A stretch of 55,652 bases of DNA from Coprobacillus sp. CAG:826 (GTDB lineage: Bacteria; Bacillota_I; Bacilli_A; RFN20; CAG-826): positions 1-55,652 of the forward strand of contig FR897044.1 in the NCBI GenBank assembly GCA_000437235.1, given 5' to 3'. Below are positions 23,789-31,664 of the stretch, in pieces. The translations under genes and the position numbers were made by a program. Under the pieces are notes generated by a model that had not been told where the DNA came from, made no database searches, and saw only the letters and a program-made list of their open reading frames with translations. How positions within the stretch are numbered: position 1 is the first letter of the stretch; the number at the start of each line of letters is the position of its first letter.

Positions 23789-24166
23789 ATGAGCAAATTA
23801 GATGAATTCAAGGCTTTTGCCCATGAAAGACCCTTTTTACGTGAAAAAGTAAAACAAGGTGAAATGACTTGGCAAGAGCTTTATGAACGCTACGACATTT
23901 ATGGTCCGGATGATGAAATCTTTAAAGAAAAAGAACCAAAAAAGGAAGAAAAAGAAGAAAGTTCAACGTCAGAAACAAAAGAGAAAAAAGAAGGGCTAGA
24001 TTCCATTTTAGATGCTATCAGTGGGTTTGACGTCGATAAAATTAGTGATGGGTTAAATGGTATGAAAAAAATCTTGAATGTGTTAAGTGAAGTTACTCGT
24101 CCAGAAGAGACACCACCTCTTTCAAGAAGAAAAATGTCTAAACCTTATCAAAGGAATGATGACTAA
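23789..24166 (+). CDS. ylbD: YlbD-like putative coat protein
   Basis: 125 residues. The N-terminal half matches the YlbD family (PF14071): LDEFKAFAHERPFLREKVKQ then GEMTWQELYERYDIYGPDDE, where GE-TWQ-LYE is the family mark. The middle is a very Lys/Glu-rich linker and the end a helix GFDVDKISDGLNGMKKILN. YlbD is annotated as a putative coat protein in Bacillus. Next to it lie ylbE, ylbF, rsmD, coaD and ylbJ, the same order as in Bacillus, which strongly supports the call. The ATG at 23789 with GGTGA upstream was chosen over two in-frame codons before it. Confidence 0.85.
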   Translation: MSKLDEFKAFAHERPFLREKVKQGEMTWQELYERYDIYGPDDEIFKEKEPKKEEKEESSTSETKEKKEGLDSILDAISGFDVDKISDGLNGMKKILNVLSEVTRPEETPPLSRRKMSKPYQRNDD

Positions 24167-24167
24167 T

Positions 24168-24377
24168 ATGCATAGTTCCGTTATAATATCTTTAGATAAA
24201 AACCCAGATTATTGGATTTTTATGCGAGAAAAACCTTATTGGCATAGAGAATTATCTCGACATCCTGAACATTTTAAAGAGTTTTTAGATGATTATAAAT
24301 TAATTCGTAGAAAACGAGTGGTGGATCGCTTAGAAGATTTTTCGATGATGATGGCTTTAGCGAGGGAGTTAATGTAG
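24168..24377 (+). CDS. ylbE: YlbE-like protein
   Basis: 69 residues, YlbE family (PF14003). The characteristic middle is FMREKPYWHRELSRHPEHFK (Bacillus: IREQPYWYRKLTRNP), followed by RRKRVVDRLEDFSMMMAL. Function unknown. It begins directly after ylbD and its stop touches the ylbF start, so the three are one transcript with coupled translation. An earlier in-frame start inside ylbD was rejected. Confidence 0.85.
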   Translation: MHSSVIISLDKNPDYWIFMREKPYWHRELSRHPEHFKEFLDDYKLIRRKRVVDRLEDFSMMMALARELM

Positions 24378-24743
24378 ATGGAAGATGAATTGATAGAAAA
24401 AACGTACGCTTTAAAAGAAAGTCTCGATCATGATGAAAGACTTCTTTTATTAAAAGAAAAAGAAAAAGAAATGGAAGAAAATGAAGAAGTCATGCTTCTT
24501 TCTTATTATTTCCAACGCGCCCAAGATGAATATAATGATGCCTTACGTCACTATAAAGAAGAAAGTGAAGAAGTAAAAAAAGCTCAAAAGACCTTGTTTG
24601 AGAAGAAAAAAGCCTTAGACGAACATCCGCTTGTCCAAGCTTATTTAAAAGCGTATAAAGCCGTTCGTGAAGTATATGAAGAGATTCAACAGACTTTGTT
24701 TGAACCTTTTCACACCGCTTATCAATGTAAAGAAAAAAAGTAG
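24378..24743 (+). CDS. ylbF: YlbF-type protein (Com_YlbF family)
   Basis: 121 residues, almost all long helix with heptad-like charge (EENEEVMLLSYYFQRAQDEY, VKKAQKTLFEKKKALDEHP). The pattern and position fit YlbF/RicF (PF06133), which in Bacillus forms the Y-complex with YmcA and YaaT that steers RNase Y, competence and sporulation. The Bacillus complex carries Fe-S clusters; here I see one Cys only (near residue 117, AYQCKEKK), so cluster binding may differ. Starts on the base after the ylbE stop. ylbG, the next Bacillus gene, is absent. Confidence 0.82.
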   Translation: MEDELIEKTYALKESLDHDERLLLLKEKEKEMEENEEVMLLSYYFQRAQDEYNDALRHYKEESEEVKKAQKTLFEKKKALDEHPLVQAYLKAYKAVREVYEEIQQTLFEPFHTAYQCKEKK

Positions 24744-24763
24744 CAAGGGGAGCTACTTTTTTT
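24739..24763 (+). terminator. ylbF terminator
   Basis: AGTAGC (24739-24744) and GCTACT (24752-24757), then a T-run. The stem overlaps the stop codon. Confidence 0.85.
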
Positions 24764-24770
24764 CATAGGG

Positions 24771-24823
24771 AGGAACAGGGCACGTTTTCGTGCATAGATA
24801 GTGTGCCCGTGCCTTTTATTTTT
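24771..24823 (+). ncRNA. Structured leader upstream of rsmD (ylbH-leader position)
   Basis: GGGCACG (24778-24784) can pair in three ways: with CGTGC (24789-24793) as a UUUU-loop hairpin; as GGGCAC with GTGCCC (24803-24808); or as GGCACG with CGTGCC (24808-24813), which is followed by a T-rich run and looks like a terminator. Competing pairings are typical of attenuators. A conserved RNA motif called the ylbH leader was described upstream of this gene in Bacillus; I recall its location but not its consensus, so identity is unproven. TATAAT-like TATAAT (24837-24842) follows and may give a separate start. Confidence 0.45.
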
Positions 24824-24861
24824 ATACAAAAATTATTATAATAAAGTTTGGGTGAACAAAA

Positions 24862-25410
24862 ATGAGAATTGTGGGCGGTAAATATAAAAGAAGAATCATC
24901 GAGTTTCCAGAAGAACATTCAAAAGACTATGAAACGCGTCCGACGAAAGATCGGATTCGGGAAGCCATGTTTAATGCTTTAGGAAATACGATGGAAGATG
25001 AAGTCGTTTTAGATTTATTTGCAGGTTCCGGTTCTTTAGGCTTAGAAGCAATTTCTCGAGGAGCGAGTAAAGCCTATTTTGTCGATGCGAGAAAAGAAGC
25101 CATCCAAGCTATCCGTCATAATGTAACTTCACTTGATATTCATAATGCAGTCTTAATGCAAAAAGATTATCAAAAAGCATTAGAATATTTTAAAGAGAAC
25201 CAAATTCAGTTTTCTTTAGTCCTTTTAGATCCACCCTATAAAATGGATGTTTATGTAGAAATTCTTGATTTTTTAGAAAAACATGATTTATTATTAAAGC
25301 CGGCAAGAATCGTTATGGAAAGTGATCATCCGATTTTATTAGATGAAAGTAAATATAACGTACGCCACTACCAATATGGATTTATCCATGTTCAAATTAT
25401 TTCGAGGTGA
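24862..25410 (+). CDS. rsmD: 16S rRNA (guanine(966)-N(2))-methyltransferase
   Basis: 182 residues; N6/N2 methyltransferase fold with SAM loop VLDLFAGSGSLGLEA, ribose-binding DARKEA and the catalytic LVLLDPPYKM (DPPY). The start RIVGGKYKRRIIEFPEE and TRPTKDRIREAMFNALG are RsmD/YlbH signatures. It methylates G966 (E. coli numbering) of 16S rRNA in the 30S subunit. It is ylbH in Bacillus and is followed by coaD (ylbI) within 5 bases, the usual pairing. The start is an ATG with GGGTG upstream. Confidence 0.94.
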   Translation: MRIVGGKYKRRIIEFPEEHSKDYETRPTKDRIREAMFNALGNTMEDEVVLDLFAGSGSLGLEAISRGASKAYFVDARKEAIQAIRHNVTSLDIHNAVLMQKDYQKALEYFKENQIQFSLVLLDPPYKMDVYVEILDFLEKHDLLLKPARIVMESDHPILLDESKYNVRHYQYGFIHVQIISR

Positions 25411-25415
25411 GAGAA

Positions 25416-25898
25416 ATGAAAATAGCCGTATATCCAGGAAGCTTTGATCCTATTACCAATGGTCATATTGACGTCATCGAAAGAGCGTCTAAGATGTTTG
25501 ATGAAGTTTTAGTGGTTCTAGCCATTAATCCGAATAAAACATCCACTTTTTCGATTGAAGAACGATTAGAAATGATGAAAGAATCATTAAAACATATTCA
25601 AAATGTGAAAGTAGATTCTACCGATGGACTTACTTTAGTCTACGCCAAGGAACATGGCGCTTGTACGTTAATCCGTGGTTTACGAGCAGTCACTGATTTT
25701 GAATTTGAATTCCAAATTCACGCTGCTAATTCCTTTATCGATGATCAAATTGACACCATCTTTTTAATGTCGAGAAGAGAATTTAACTTTATTTCGTCAT
25801 CGACCATTAAAGAATTATATTTCCATCATGTCGATATTTCTTCTTTGGTACCCAAAGTGGTTTTAGAATACTTGAAGAAGAAAGAGAATCAAAATTAA
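25416..25898 (+). CDS. coaD: Phosphopantetheine adenylyltransferase
   Basis: 160 residues; joins ATP and 4'-phosphopantetheine to make dephospho-CoA in coenzyme A synthesis. The nucleotidyltransferase motif is YPGSFDPITNGHIDVIERAS (HxGH-like TNGH), LIRGLRAVTDFEFEFQ is the conserved central block and FISSSTIKEL the ISST-like nucleotide-binding end. The ATG at 25416 follows GAGGTG; a GTG 9 bases earlier overlaps rsmD. Its 3' end overlaps the opposing ylbJ gene by 36 bases. Confidence 0.95.
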   Translation: MKIAVYPGSFDPITNGHIDVIERASKMFDEVLVVLAINPNKTSTFSIEERLEMMKESLKHIQNVKVDSTDGLTLVYAKEHGACTLIRGLRAVTDFEFEFQIHAANSFIDDQIDTIFLMSRREFNFISSSTIKELYFHHVDISSLVPKVVLEYLKKKENQN

Positions 25899-26768
25899 AA
25901 ACACATTGACTCCTGTAAAAAGGAGTCTTTTTTTTAAAATTTTTCTAATGCGAAGAGAAGTCGCTAATAAATAGACTTGAGTATAGACGGATAAAGAAGA
26001 AAAAGAAAGAATAATTAATAAGATTGCAAATGAAAGTTGAGATAAATGATTTACGAAATATAATGTGGAATTAGTAAATTCAAAAAAGCCATATAATCCA
26101 TAACTTAAAAGCGGAGAAGGGATTTTCTTTAATAATAAAAAAGGAAAGGAAAATAAAAGCATAGAACCTAATAAAAGTAAGCATGTGTTAGCGGTAGAAA
26201 AAATGGCTTTTGAAACGTAATTTTCCTCTGAAGGTAAAGAAAAAACTTCTTCTTTTTCTTCTTTAAATTTTTTTGCTTGGAGAAAATAAAATAAAGTATT
26301 TGGTACATAAAGAAGCACCAGCAAAATAATCTTCATTCTTAATGAAAAATGAGGAAGTAAAATACCAAAAATAAAAGGAAAAGAAGGGAGTAAATAACAA
26401 GATAAAATCATTTCGCCTTCTTGTCTAGAAAAGAAACCTTTTTGAATGGACTCTTCAACATAACTCGCCAAAGTGGGTGTCCCACTAAAAAGGCCGAGCA
26501 AAATAATTAAATTTCGGTAAATCGCGTGAGCGTTCTTTCCTTTTTTCTTTTTAAAGAATTGATAGAGATAATAAAGCCCACCTGAATGTAAAAAAAGATA
26601 ATCAAATAGCATGCTGGGCGCTAAAGAGGGGAGAATGGTAAATAAAAAATTGTGTAACACTTCTTGACTAATAAAAGAAAAAGCTCGTGAAAAATAAATC
26701 ACGAGTAGTAGGCATAACAAGAAAAAATAAGATAAATATTTTCGCATGGCCTTCACCATTTTTACCAT
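25863..26768 (-). CDS. ylbJ: YlbJ-like sporulation membrane protein, shortened
   Basis: 301 residues, about seven or eight membrane helices. The family's gate motif is LLGLFSGTPTLASYVEESIQ (usually SGYPSGA), with FSRQEGEMILSCYLLPSFPF next. YlbJ of Bacillus (about 400 residues) is needed for heat-resistant spores; it follows coaD there, as it does here on the opposite strand. About 100 residues shorter than the reference, so part of the domain is missing or divergent. Three in-frame ATGs lie within 30 bases and none has a good ribosome site; 26768 is taken. Its 3' end covers the coaD terminator. Confidence 0.72.
   Translation of the reverse strand: MVKMVKAMRKYLSYFFLLCLLLVIYFSRAFSFISQEVLHNFLFTILPSLAPSMLFDYLFLHSGGLYYLYQFFKKKKGKNAHAIYRNLIILLGLFSGTPTLASYVEESIQKGFFSRQEGEMILSCYLLPSFPFIFGILLPHFSLRMKIILLVLLYVPNTLFYFLQAKKFKEEKEEVFSLPSEENYVSKAIFSTANTCLLLLGSMLLFSFPFLLLKKIPSPLLSYGLYGFFEFTNSTLYFVNHLSQLSFAILLIILSFSSLSVYTQVYLLATSLRIRKILKKRLLFTGVNVFLILILFLLQVF
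25908..25935 (+). terminator. coaD terminator, inside ylbJ on the other strand
   Basis: GACTCCT (25908-25914) and AGGAGTC (25921-25927) followed by eight T. On the other strand it is coding DNA of ylbJ. Confidence 0.9.
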
Positions 26769-26792
26769 ATGGGAAAAGGCGATGGAATATGA

Positions 26793-27563
26793 TTATTTTT
26801 GGAAAATGACGCTTAAATGACGACCAGTAGTTTTCTCTCTTTTATAAGAGAAGAAAAGAGCTTCGTTTTCAAAAGTACAGCCTTCATAACTAGAAATATT
26901 CATAGAAGGAATTCCTGCATCTCTAGCTTGGATGACGTTAAGAAGGGGAACATCTAAAAAATGGACGCCACTTGTTGATTTCATTCCTTTTAAGAAATCT
27001 TCTCCGTAGATTTGAATAAATTCTTCAGGAGTCATATCTAAAGAACAATGAGAGAAGGTAAGAGCAGGTCCGAGATGAACATAAATATCTTTAGGATCAA
27101 TATGTTCTTCTTTCATAATATAAGTAAGTGATTTATAGACTACTTTTTTTAAAGTGCCTGTTTTACCGGCATGAATAATACCCACGAGATGGTGTTTAGG
27201 AGAAGCAAAGAAAACAGGTACGCAGTCAGCGTGGAAAACGCCTAAAGCTAAGTCGCTTTCAAAAGTATAAAGTGCATCACAAGGACCGACACCACTTTCA
27301 AAAGAATCTTGGCCCTTTCCGAGCATCGTAGAATCAACTTTCATAATGATATCGGTATGTTGTTGATAGGCAGTAATTAAATGATCTAATGCTAAATGAT
27401 GGTCGGCGCATAAACGAGTACGATTTAAAATAACACTCTTTTTATCATCGCCCACTTGATAAGCTTGATTAAAAGAGTTGTAAGGGGCTTTAGAAAAGCC
27501 ACCATTTCGATCAGAAGTAAACGCGACTACGTTTGGAAGTGAATCCCAATATATATATCCCAT
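26793..27563 (-). CDS. pgeF: YfiH/PgeF-type laccase-domain protein
   Basis: 256 residues, Cu-oxidase-4/YfiH family. FTSDRNGGFSKAPYNSFN at the start, VGDDKKSVILNRTRLC, then the metal site QQHTDI, GVFHADCVPVFFASP and IIHAGKTGTLKK, ending GPALTFSHCSLDMTPEE with the family's Cys. Members hydrolyse wrongly made UDP-MurNAc peptides (PgeF) or act as purine nucleoside phosphorylases; both are cytosolic. The usual HAGWRG reads HAGKTG here. The ATG at 27563 follows GAGGAT. The ylbJ gene begins 24 bases downstream of it. Confidence 0.88.
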   Translation of the reverse strand: MGYIYWDSLPNVVAFTSDRNGGFSKAPYNSFNQAYQVGDDKKSVILNRTRLCADHHLALDHLITAYQQHTDIIMKVDSTMLGKGQDSFESGVGPCDALYTFESDLALGVFHADCVPVFFASPKHHLVGIIHAGKTGTLKKVVYKSLTYIMKEEHIDPKDIYVHLGPALTFSHCSLDMTPEEFIQIYGEDFLKGMKSTSGVHFLDVPLLNVIQARDAGIPSMNISSYEGCTFENEALFFSYKREKTTGRHLSVIFQK

Positions 27564-27686
27564 AAATTTTATCCTCTTTCGATTTATTTTAAAAAAAATT
27601 CCGAAAAAAGTAAACATACCTCAACTAGAAAAGAGAATATAAATGAATGAAAAATAGTATAGATAGTTCCATTTCGTATTTCCTTT

Positions 27687-27695
27687 CATATTCTA
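27687..27695 (+). promoter_or_regulatory. Sporulation-type -10 element before the CotD-like gene
   Basis: CATATTCTA, 23 bases before the ATG at 27719, matches CATANNNTA. Confidence 0.45.
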
Positions 27696-27718
27696 TAAAG
27701 TAAGCAAGGAGGGATTTT

Positions 27719-27943
27719 ATGCACTGTCGGTGTACGCCACAATGCCCGTGTAAATACGACCCCGTCGTTTTACCTGTTCGTGAAAGAGTTTGTGACCGTT
27801 ACTATTGTGTGGAACAACCAGTCATTTGCCCGATGAACACACGCATTGTAAATCATTTTGTTCCGCGTCCGGTTTATTACCCGACTTACACAACTTCAGA
27901 AGAGAACGTTTGTGAAGGTAATGCCCGTCCATATAATCGTTAG
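27719..27943 (+). CDS. CotD-like spore coat protein
   Basis: 74 residues with eight cysteines. The first half is Cys-rich (HCRCTPQCPCKY); the second, PMNTRIVNHFVPRPVYYPTY then TTSEENV, matches the inner coat protein D pattern in which a conserved Val-Asn and a Tyr-Tyr/His-Tyr-Pro block follow each other. CotD is a mother-cell coat protein in Bacillus. A CATANNNTA element stands upstream and AGGAGG precedes the ATG. It has its own promoter element and a terminator after, so it is a single-gene unit. Confidence 0.72.
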   Translation: MHCRCTPQCPCKYDPVVLPVRERVCDRYYCVEQPVICPMNTRIVNHFVPRPVYYPTYTTSEENVCEGNARPYNR

Positions 27944-27956
27944 TTCTTTTTTGAAT

Positions 27957-27995
27957 AAAAAAAACAGCCTAGGTCAAACTAGACTGTTTTATTTT
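27957..27995. terminator. Bidirectional terminator
   Basis: AAAACAG-CCTAG pairs with CTAG-ACTGTTTT (27961-27990), with A-run and T-rich DNA on the two sides. Confidence 0.82.
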
Positions 27996-27996
27996 G

Positions 27997-28740
27997 TTAA
28001 TTAAAGTTTACATTTTTGAATTGATCTTGATGATAATAGAAATTACGTAAATATTGCATTCTAAGAATATCATCATCTTTATTGGATGGAGATAAGCCCA
28101 TAATAACTTCATCAATATAGCCACCAACGAAAGAAACAATCATTGGAGTAGGTGCTTTAGGATCAATGACATCTTCCATACTTGAGATATAATCGTCACT
28201 ATAAGAAACAACATCTTTACCATAATAATCAACAGTGTCAAGATAATAAGCAATAGCGGTGTCAAATAAATTCATTTCTTTTACAAATTTATTATAATTT
28301 GTAGCTTTTGTACTATCGTCATCTTTATCAAAGTCGGAATAAACGAAATAAACGGAAGGAGCTTTTTTGTTTCCTTTATAATCATTCCAATCTGTGCTAA
28401 AGAGTTTAAATGCTTCTTCATCGGTTTCACAGGAATCACAGCCTTTTTTGATGAAAACGAGTAAGAAATGTTGATCTTCATCGTTATCGTATAATGGGCT
28501 AAAGTCATTAGATTCTGCATATTTAAGTAAATCGGTTGTGCTTACTGTGTTTTTATTATAGAAAGCATAATTGTTTTGAGATTTGGATAAATTACTAATC
28601 CAAGAAGAAATACTTGGAATAGAGAAGACAACACCAAAAATTAAACCAACGATTAAGAGTGGTTGAATCCATGCGGTTTCTACAATCCAGCGCCAAATTC
28701 TTGCAAAGAAACGGCCAATGGCCCCAAAAAACTTTTTCAT
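27997..28740 (-). CDS. Membrane-anchored thioredoxin-fold protein
   Basis: 247 residues. Arg/Lys-rich start then a membrane helix (about 27-46, PLLIVGLIFGVVFSIPSISS), then an extracellular domain with a thioredoxin-type active site KKGCDSCE (C101, C104) and a cis-proline candidate APTPMIVSF about 105 residues later. A CxxC with CDSC and the TPMIVSF strand suggest a disulfide-handling protein; the partner is unknown. Family relatives reduce or form disulfides on exported proteins, which would suit the Cys-rich lipoproteins in this window (inference). AAGGAGG before the ATG. Confidence 0.75.
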   Translation of the reverse strand: MKKFFGAIGRFFARIWRWIVETAWIQPLLIVGLIFGVVFSIPSISSWISNLSKSQNNYAFYNKNTVSTTDLLKYAESNDFSPLYDNDEDQHFLLVFIKKGCDSCETDEEAFKLFSTDWNDYKGNKKAPSVYFVYSDFDKDDDSTKATNYNKFVKEMNLFDTAIAYYLDTVDYYGKDVVSYSDDYISSMEDVIDPKAPTPMIVSFVGGYIDEVIMGLSPSNKDDDILRMQYLRNFYYHQDQFKNVNFN

Positions 28741-28974
28741 AACTAATATAGACCTCCTTATATCCTAGATATAGATATAGCGAAATAATAATATCATCTC
28801 GCCGACTTTTTTTCAATAAAAAAAATAATATTTTTTATGTTGGAAGAAAATGGTCGTCCCTCCAAGAAAGAAACAATCAAAAGAAAATTGCTTCCACATC
28901 TTGTATTTTGCCAATAAAAGTATACAATTATGTAGCGAAGAAGCAAATACATGGAAGGATTTTGAATTATAGCT
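28741..28974. other. 234-base intergenic region, little content
   Basis: Divergent intergenic DNA. I see the start region of the thioredoxin-like gene on the minus strand and no convincing promoter for yitT; TTGCCA (28910 region) and TATACA/TATGTA boxes have wrong spacing. No hairpin or repeat stands out. Confidence 0.4.
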
Positions 28975-30000
28975 ATGTCACAAAGAGAACGAATTCGTAC
29001 AAAGTACGAAAACTATGTTGAAACCCATAAAAAAGCAAAAATTGTATTTGAGAATATTTGGTGTGTATTTATTTTATTAGTATCCGCTTTATGTTTTGCA
29101 ATTGGATTTAGAGCGTTTATTTCTCCAGCCGCAGCTGCGGAGGATCCAAAGATTTTAACGCTAGCAACTGGCGGTATAAGTGGTGTATCACAAATACTTG
29201 TAAAAACCTTTCAACTCATTAAGGGAAGTTATTTGAGCTCAGAAGATAAAAACACGGTTGTTTCAATTGCATACTTTGCTTTAAATGTTCCAATTTTCAT
29301 TCTAGCATGGAAAGGGATTGGAAAACGTTTTGCTATATTTACGATGATAAATGTTATTGCCACATCTATTTTTAATAAAATTATTCCAGAAAGTTTAGTA
29401 GGATTATTTGATGCAGGAAATTTCTTAGAAGATAACTTTTCACGTGCTCTATTTGGTGGGATATGTATTGGATTAAGTAGTGGCTTATCACTTATGGTAG
29501 ATGGTTCCTCTGGAGGTTTAGACGTCATTTCTTATTATATTGCTACAAAAAAGTCCACTTCTGTAGGTAAATACGTTCTTCTTTTCAATGGAATTGTCGT
29601 TGTTTTATTTACTTTTTTAAGCTATTTCCCTGTGAATGCTAGCGATACAACTCATGATCACGTTTGGATTGTATTATTGTATGGTATTGTTTACTTATTT
29701 GTTGTTTCTTTAGTATTGGATCATTTAAGTAGAAGAAATAAAAAAACACAAATTCAAATTATCACAACCAAAGACACTCTACCAAAAGTGTTAATGGCAA
29801 ACTTCCATCATGGTTGTACAGTTGTGGACGCTAAAGGCGCCTTTTCTGGTGAAGGAAAGAAAATTATTTATATGGTTGTTTCTACCTATGAAGTAAAAAG
29901 AGCCATTCGTGTCATTCAAGAAGCCGATCCGCAAGCTTTCATTAATTGCGTTTCTGTATCGGCTGTCTATGGACGTTTCTACGTTGAACCAATAAAATAA
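28975..30000 (+). CDS. YitT-family membrane protein
   Basis: 341 residues. Two DUF161 repeats with about five or six membrane helices: LATGGISGVSQILVKTF in the first and DGSSGGLDVISYYIATKKST in the second carry the family's SGG/GG-D motif. The C-terminal soluble domain is DUF2179 (about 255-341: KTQIQIITTKDTLPKVLMAN, YGRFYVEPIK). The role of YitT proteins is not established. The ATG at 28975 has a poor ribosome site (AAGGA is 17 bases away), but the frame has a stop just upstream, so no other start is possible. Confidence 0.9.
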   Translation: MSQRERIRTKYENYVETHKKAKIVFENIWCVFILLVSALCFAIGFRAFISPAAAAEDPKILTLATGGISGVSQILVKTFQLIKGSYLSSEDKNTVVSIAYFALNVPIFILAWKGIGKRFAIFTMINVIATSIFNKIIPESLVGLFDAGNFLEDNFSRALFGGICIGLSSGLSLMVDGSSGGLDVISYYIATKKSTSVGKYVLLFNGIVVVLFTFLSYFPVNASDTTHDHVWIVLLYGIVYLFVVSLVLDHLSRRNKKTQIQIITTKDTLPKVLMANFHHGCTVVDAKGAFSGEGKKIIYMVVSTYEVKRAIRVIQEADPQAFINCVSVSAVYGRFYVEPIK

Positions 30001-30009
30001 AATGTTTTT

Positions 30010-30038
30010 CTCTTTGTAAAAAGAAAATATGTTAAAAT
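30010..30038 (+). promoter_or_regulatory. Promoter of the mscS gene
   Basis: TAAAAT (30033-30038) with TGT before it (extended -10); the -35 region is weak. AAAGGA serves as ribosome site. Confidence 0.5.
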
Positions 30039-30069
30039 ATACGTAGATTGAGAAAGGAATGATTTTTTT

Positions 30070-30987
30070 ATGCTACATTGTTTTCAAATATTAGAAAATG
30101 TTGTATCTAGTGGAACAACATCAGGTGGCTCAGTTGAAGGAAATCCTGCCATTCCTAAAGACAATAACGATATAACTTTTGATAAAGTTCTTGAAACCTT
30201 ATGGAATTGGACAAAAACGACGGGTGTTAAAATTTTAATTGCGATTGTTGTTTTAATTGTTTCATTTTTCATTATTAAAGTAGTAACCAATCGCATTAAA
30301 AAAAGAATGCAAAAAAATAAAAAAGTGGATAAAACCATTTCTAAAACTTTATTGCGCTGCGGTAATATTTTAGCTAAGATTTTAGTCATTGTTGCTTTAG
30401 TTAGTTATTTAGGAATTGATACTAGCGGTGTTACAGCTTTAATTACTTCATTAGGTGTCTGTGTTGGTTTAGCGGTCAATGGTGCCTTATCTAATTTAGC
30501 TGGTGGTTTCTTAATTTTAATTACACGACCATTTAAAATTGATGATTTTATTGAAGCGGAAGGTTATTCGGGTACCGTTATTGATATTCGAATTACGGAT
30601 ACTAAAATTAGAACTCCTGATAATAAAATTGTTTATTTACCCAACGGAAAGTTATCGGCTGCTGAAATTGTAAATTATTCCGAAGAAGCAACAAGACGTG
30701 TCGATATCACTTTTGGAATTTCTTATGACAATGATTTTGAAAAAGCTAAAAGCATTTTAATGGATTTAAGTAATCAACATGCAAAAGTGTTAAAAGATCC
30801 AGCGCCTAGTGTTCGTATGTCTGAGCAAGGCGATAGCAGCATTAATTTAACCTTAAAAGTATGGGTTCTTAACGGCGATTATTGGGACGTTAAATTTGAT
30901 TTGTTAGAAGCCGCCAAAAAGGCTTTTGATGAAAATCATATTGAAATTCCTTATAATCAATTGGATGTTCATATTAAAAATCAATAG
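30070..30987 (+). CDS. mscS: Small-conductance mechanosensitive channel
   Basis: 305 residues. Three hydrophobic segments, the third being the pore helix with GVCVGLAVNGALSNLAGG (glycine/alanine packing), then the beta domain FLILITRPFKIDDFIEAEG, YLPNGKLSAAEIVNYS and the closing beta/alpha region. It matches MscS of E. coli in size and plan. MscS opens under membrane tension to release solutes during osmotic downshock. A Ser/Gly-rich N-terminal extension of about 25 residues precedes the first helix. A terminator follows. Confidence 0.92.
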   Translation: MLHCFQILENVVSSGTTSGGSVEGNPAIPKDNNDITFDKVLETLWNWTKTTGVKILIAIVVLIVSFFIIKVVTNRIKKRMQKNKKVDKTISKTLLRCGNILAKILVIVALVSYLGIDTSGVTALITSLGVCVGLAVNGALSNLAGGFLILITRPFKIDDFIEAEGYSGTVIDIRITDTKIRTPDNKIVYLPNGKLSAAEIVNYSEEATRRVDITFGISYDNDFEKAKSILMDLSNQHAKVLKDPAPSVRMSEQGDSSINLTLKVWVLNGDYWDVKFDLLEAAKKAFDENHIEIPYNQLDVHIKNQ

Positions 30988-30995
30988 TTTTGAAA

Positions 30996-31026
30996 ATGCG
31001 TCTAGTTTTTTAGACGTATTTTTTTT
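30996..31026 (+). terminator. mscS terminator
   Basis: ATGCGTCTA (30996-31004) and TAGACGTAT (31011-31019), a 9-bp stem with one G-U, followed by eight T. Confidence 0.88.
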
Positions 31027-31043
31027 AAAAAAATGCACCTTCC

Positions 31044-31058
31044 CGCTTTTAAAAAGCG
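31044..31058 (+). promoter_or_regulatory. Inverted repeat upstream of the ECF sigma gene
   Basis: CGCTTTT-A-AAAAGCG, a 7-bp inverted repeat with a one-base centre, 37 bases before the start codon. Possible operator or promoter part; no TATAAT near. Confidence 0.35.
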
Positions 31059-31094
31059 TATTACTTTATTGAAGACTGAAAGGAGGAAGTTCCG

Positions 31095-31664
31095 TTGAAT
31101 TTATCAAAAGCTTTATACGTAGCTTATCAACAAGGAAACACAAAAAAAATAGAGCAACTATTTGATAAGATTTACGAACAATACGCCGATTTAGTCTTTG
31201 TTTTAATTTCCAAATATGTTTTTATCAAAGAAGATATTGAAGAATTAACAAATGATGTTTTTATTTCTTTCTTCACTCATTTAGAGGATTTGGATCCAAA
31301 GAAGAATTTTAAATATTATTTGATAACTTCAGCTAAAAATCAAGCATTAAGTTATTTAAGAAGATGGAATCGCTACGTCACAGTGGATATGGATTCGATT
31401 GAAGCGCAGCACCATGAAGATTCAAGTTACACCGAACTCATTGAAGAATGGAAAAGGTGTATTACCGAAGAAGAAATTCGCTTGATTTTAAAACATGTTT
31501 TGGAAGGATATGAATTGAAAGAAATAGCAAATTTAGAGCACCGTCCCATTAATACGGTGAAAAGTTGCTATCGAAGAGCAATTCAAAAATTAAGAAAAAT
31601 GTATAAGGAAGGTGAAAGAGATGAAAAAAATAGAAGAGATAATCAAAGAAAAATCCGACTATAG
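31095..31664 (+). CDS. ECF-type RNA polymerase sigma factor
   Basis: 189 residues. Region 2 is about 20-90 (FDKIYEQYADLVFVLISKYV, DIEELTNDVFISFFTHLED, the latter being region 2.2) and region 4 about 125-185 (EEIRLILKHVLEGYELKEIA, NTVKSCYRRAIQKLRKMYK helix-turn-helix). Regions 1 and 3 are absent, as in ECF sigmas. The start codon is TTG, with AGGAGG 8 bases before it. The next gene begins inside it (44-base overlap), encodes a membrane protein with a short cytosolic N-terminus, and two lipoproteins follow: the arrangement of a sigma/anti-sigma signalling operon reporting on the envelope. Target promoters are unknown. Confidence 0.9.
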   Translation: MNLSKALYVAYQQGNTKKIEQLFDKIYEQYADLVFVLISKYVFIKEDIEELTNDVFISFFTHLEDLDPKKNFKYYLITSAKNQALSYLRRWNRYVTVDMDSIEAQHHEDSSYTELIEEWKRCITEEEIRLILKHVLEGYELKEIANLEHRPINTVKSCYRRAIQKLRKMYKEGERDEKNRRDNQRKIRL

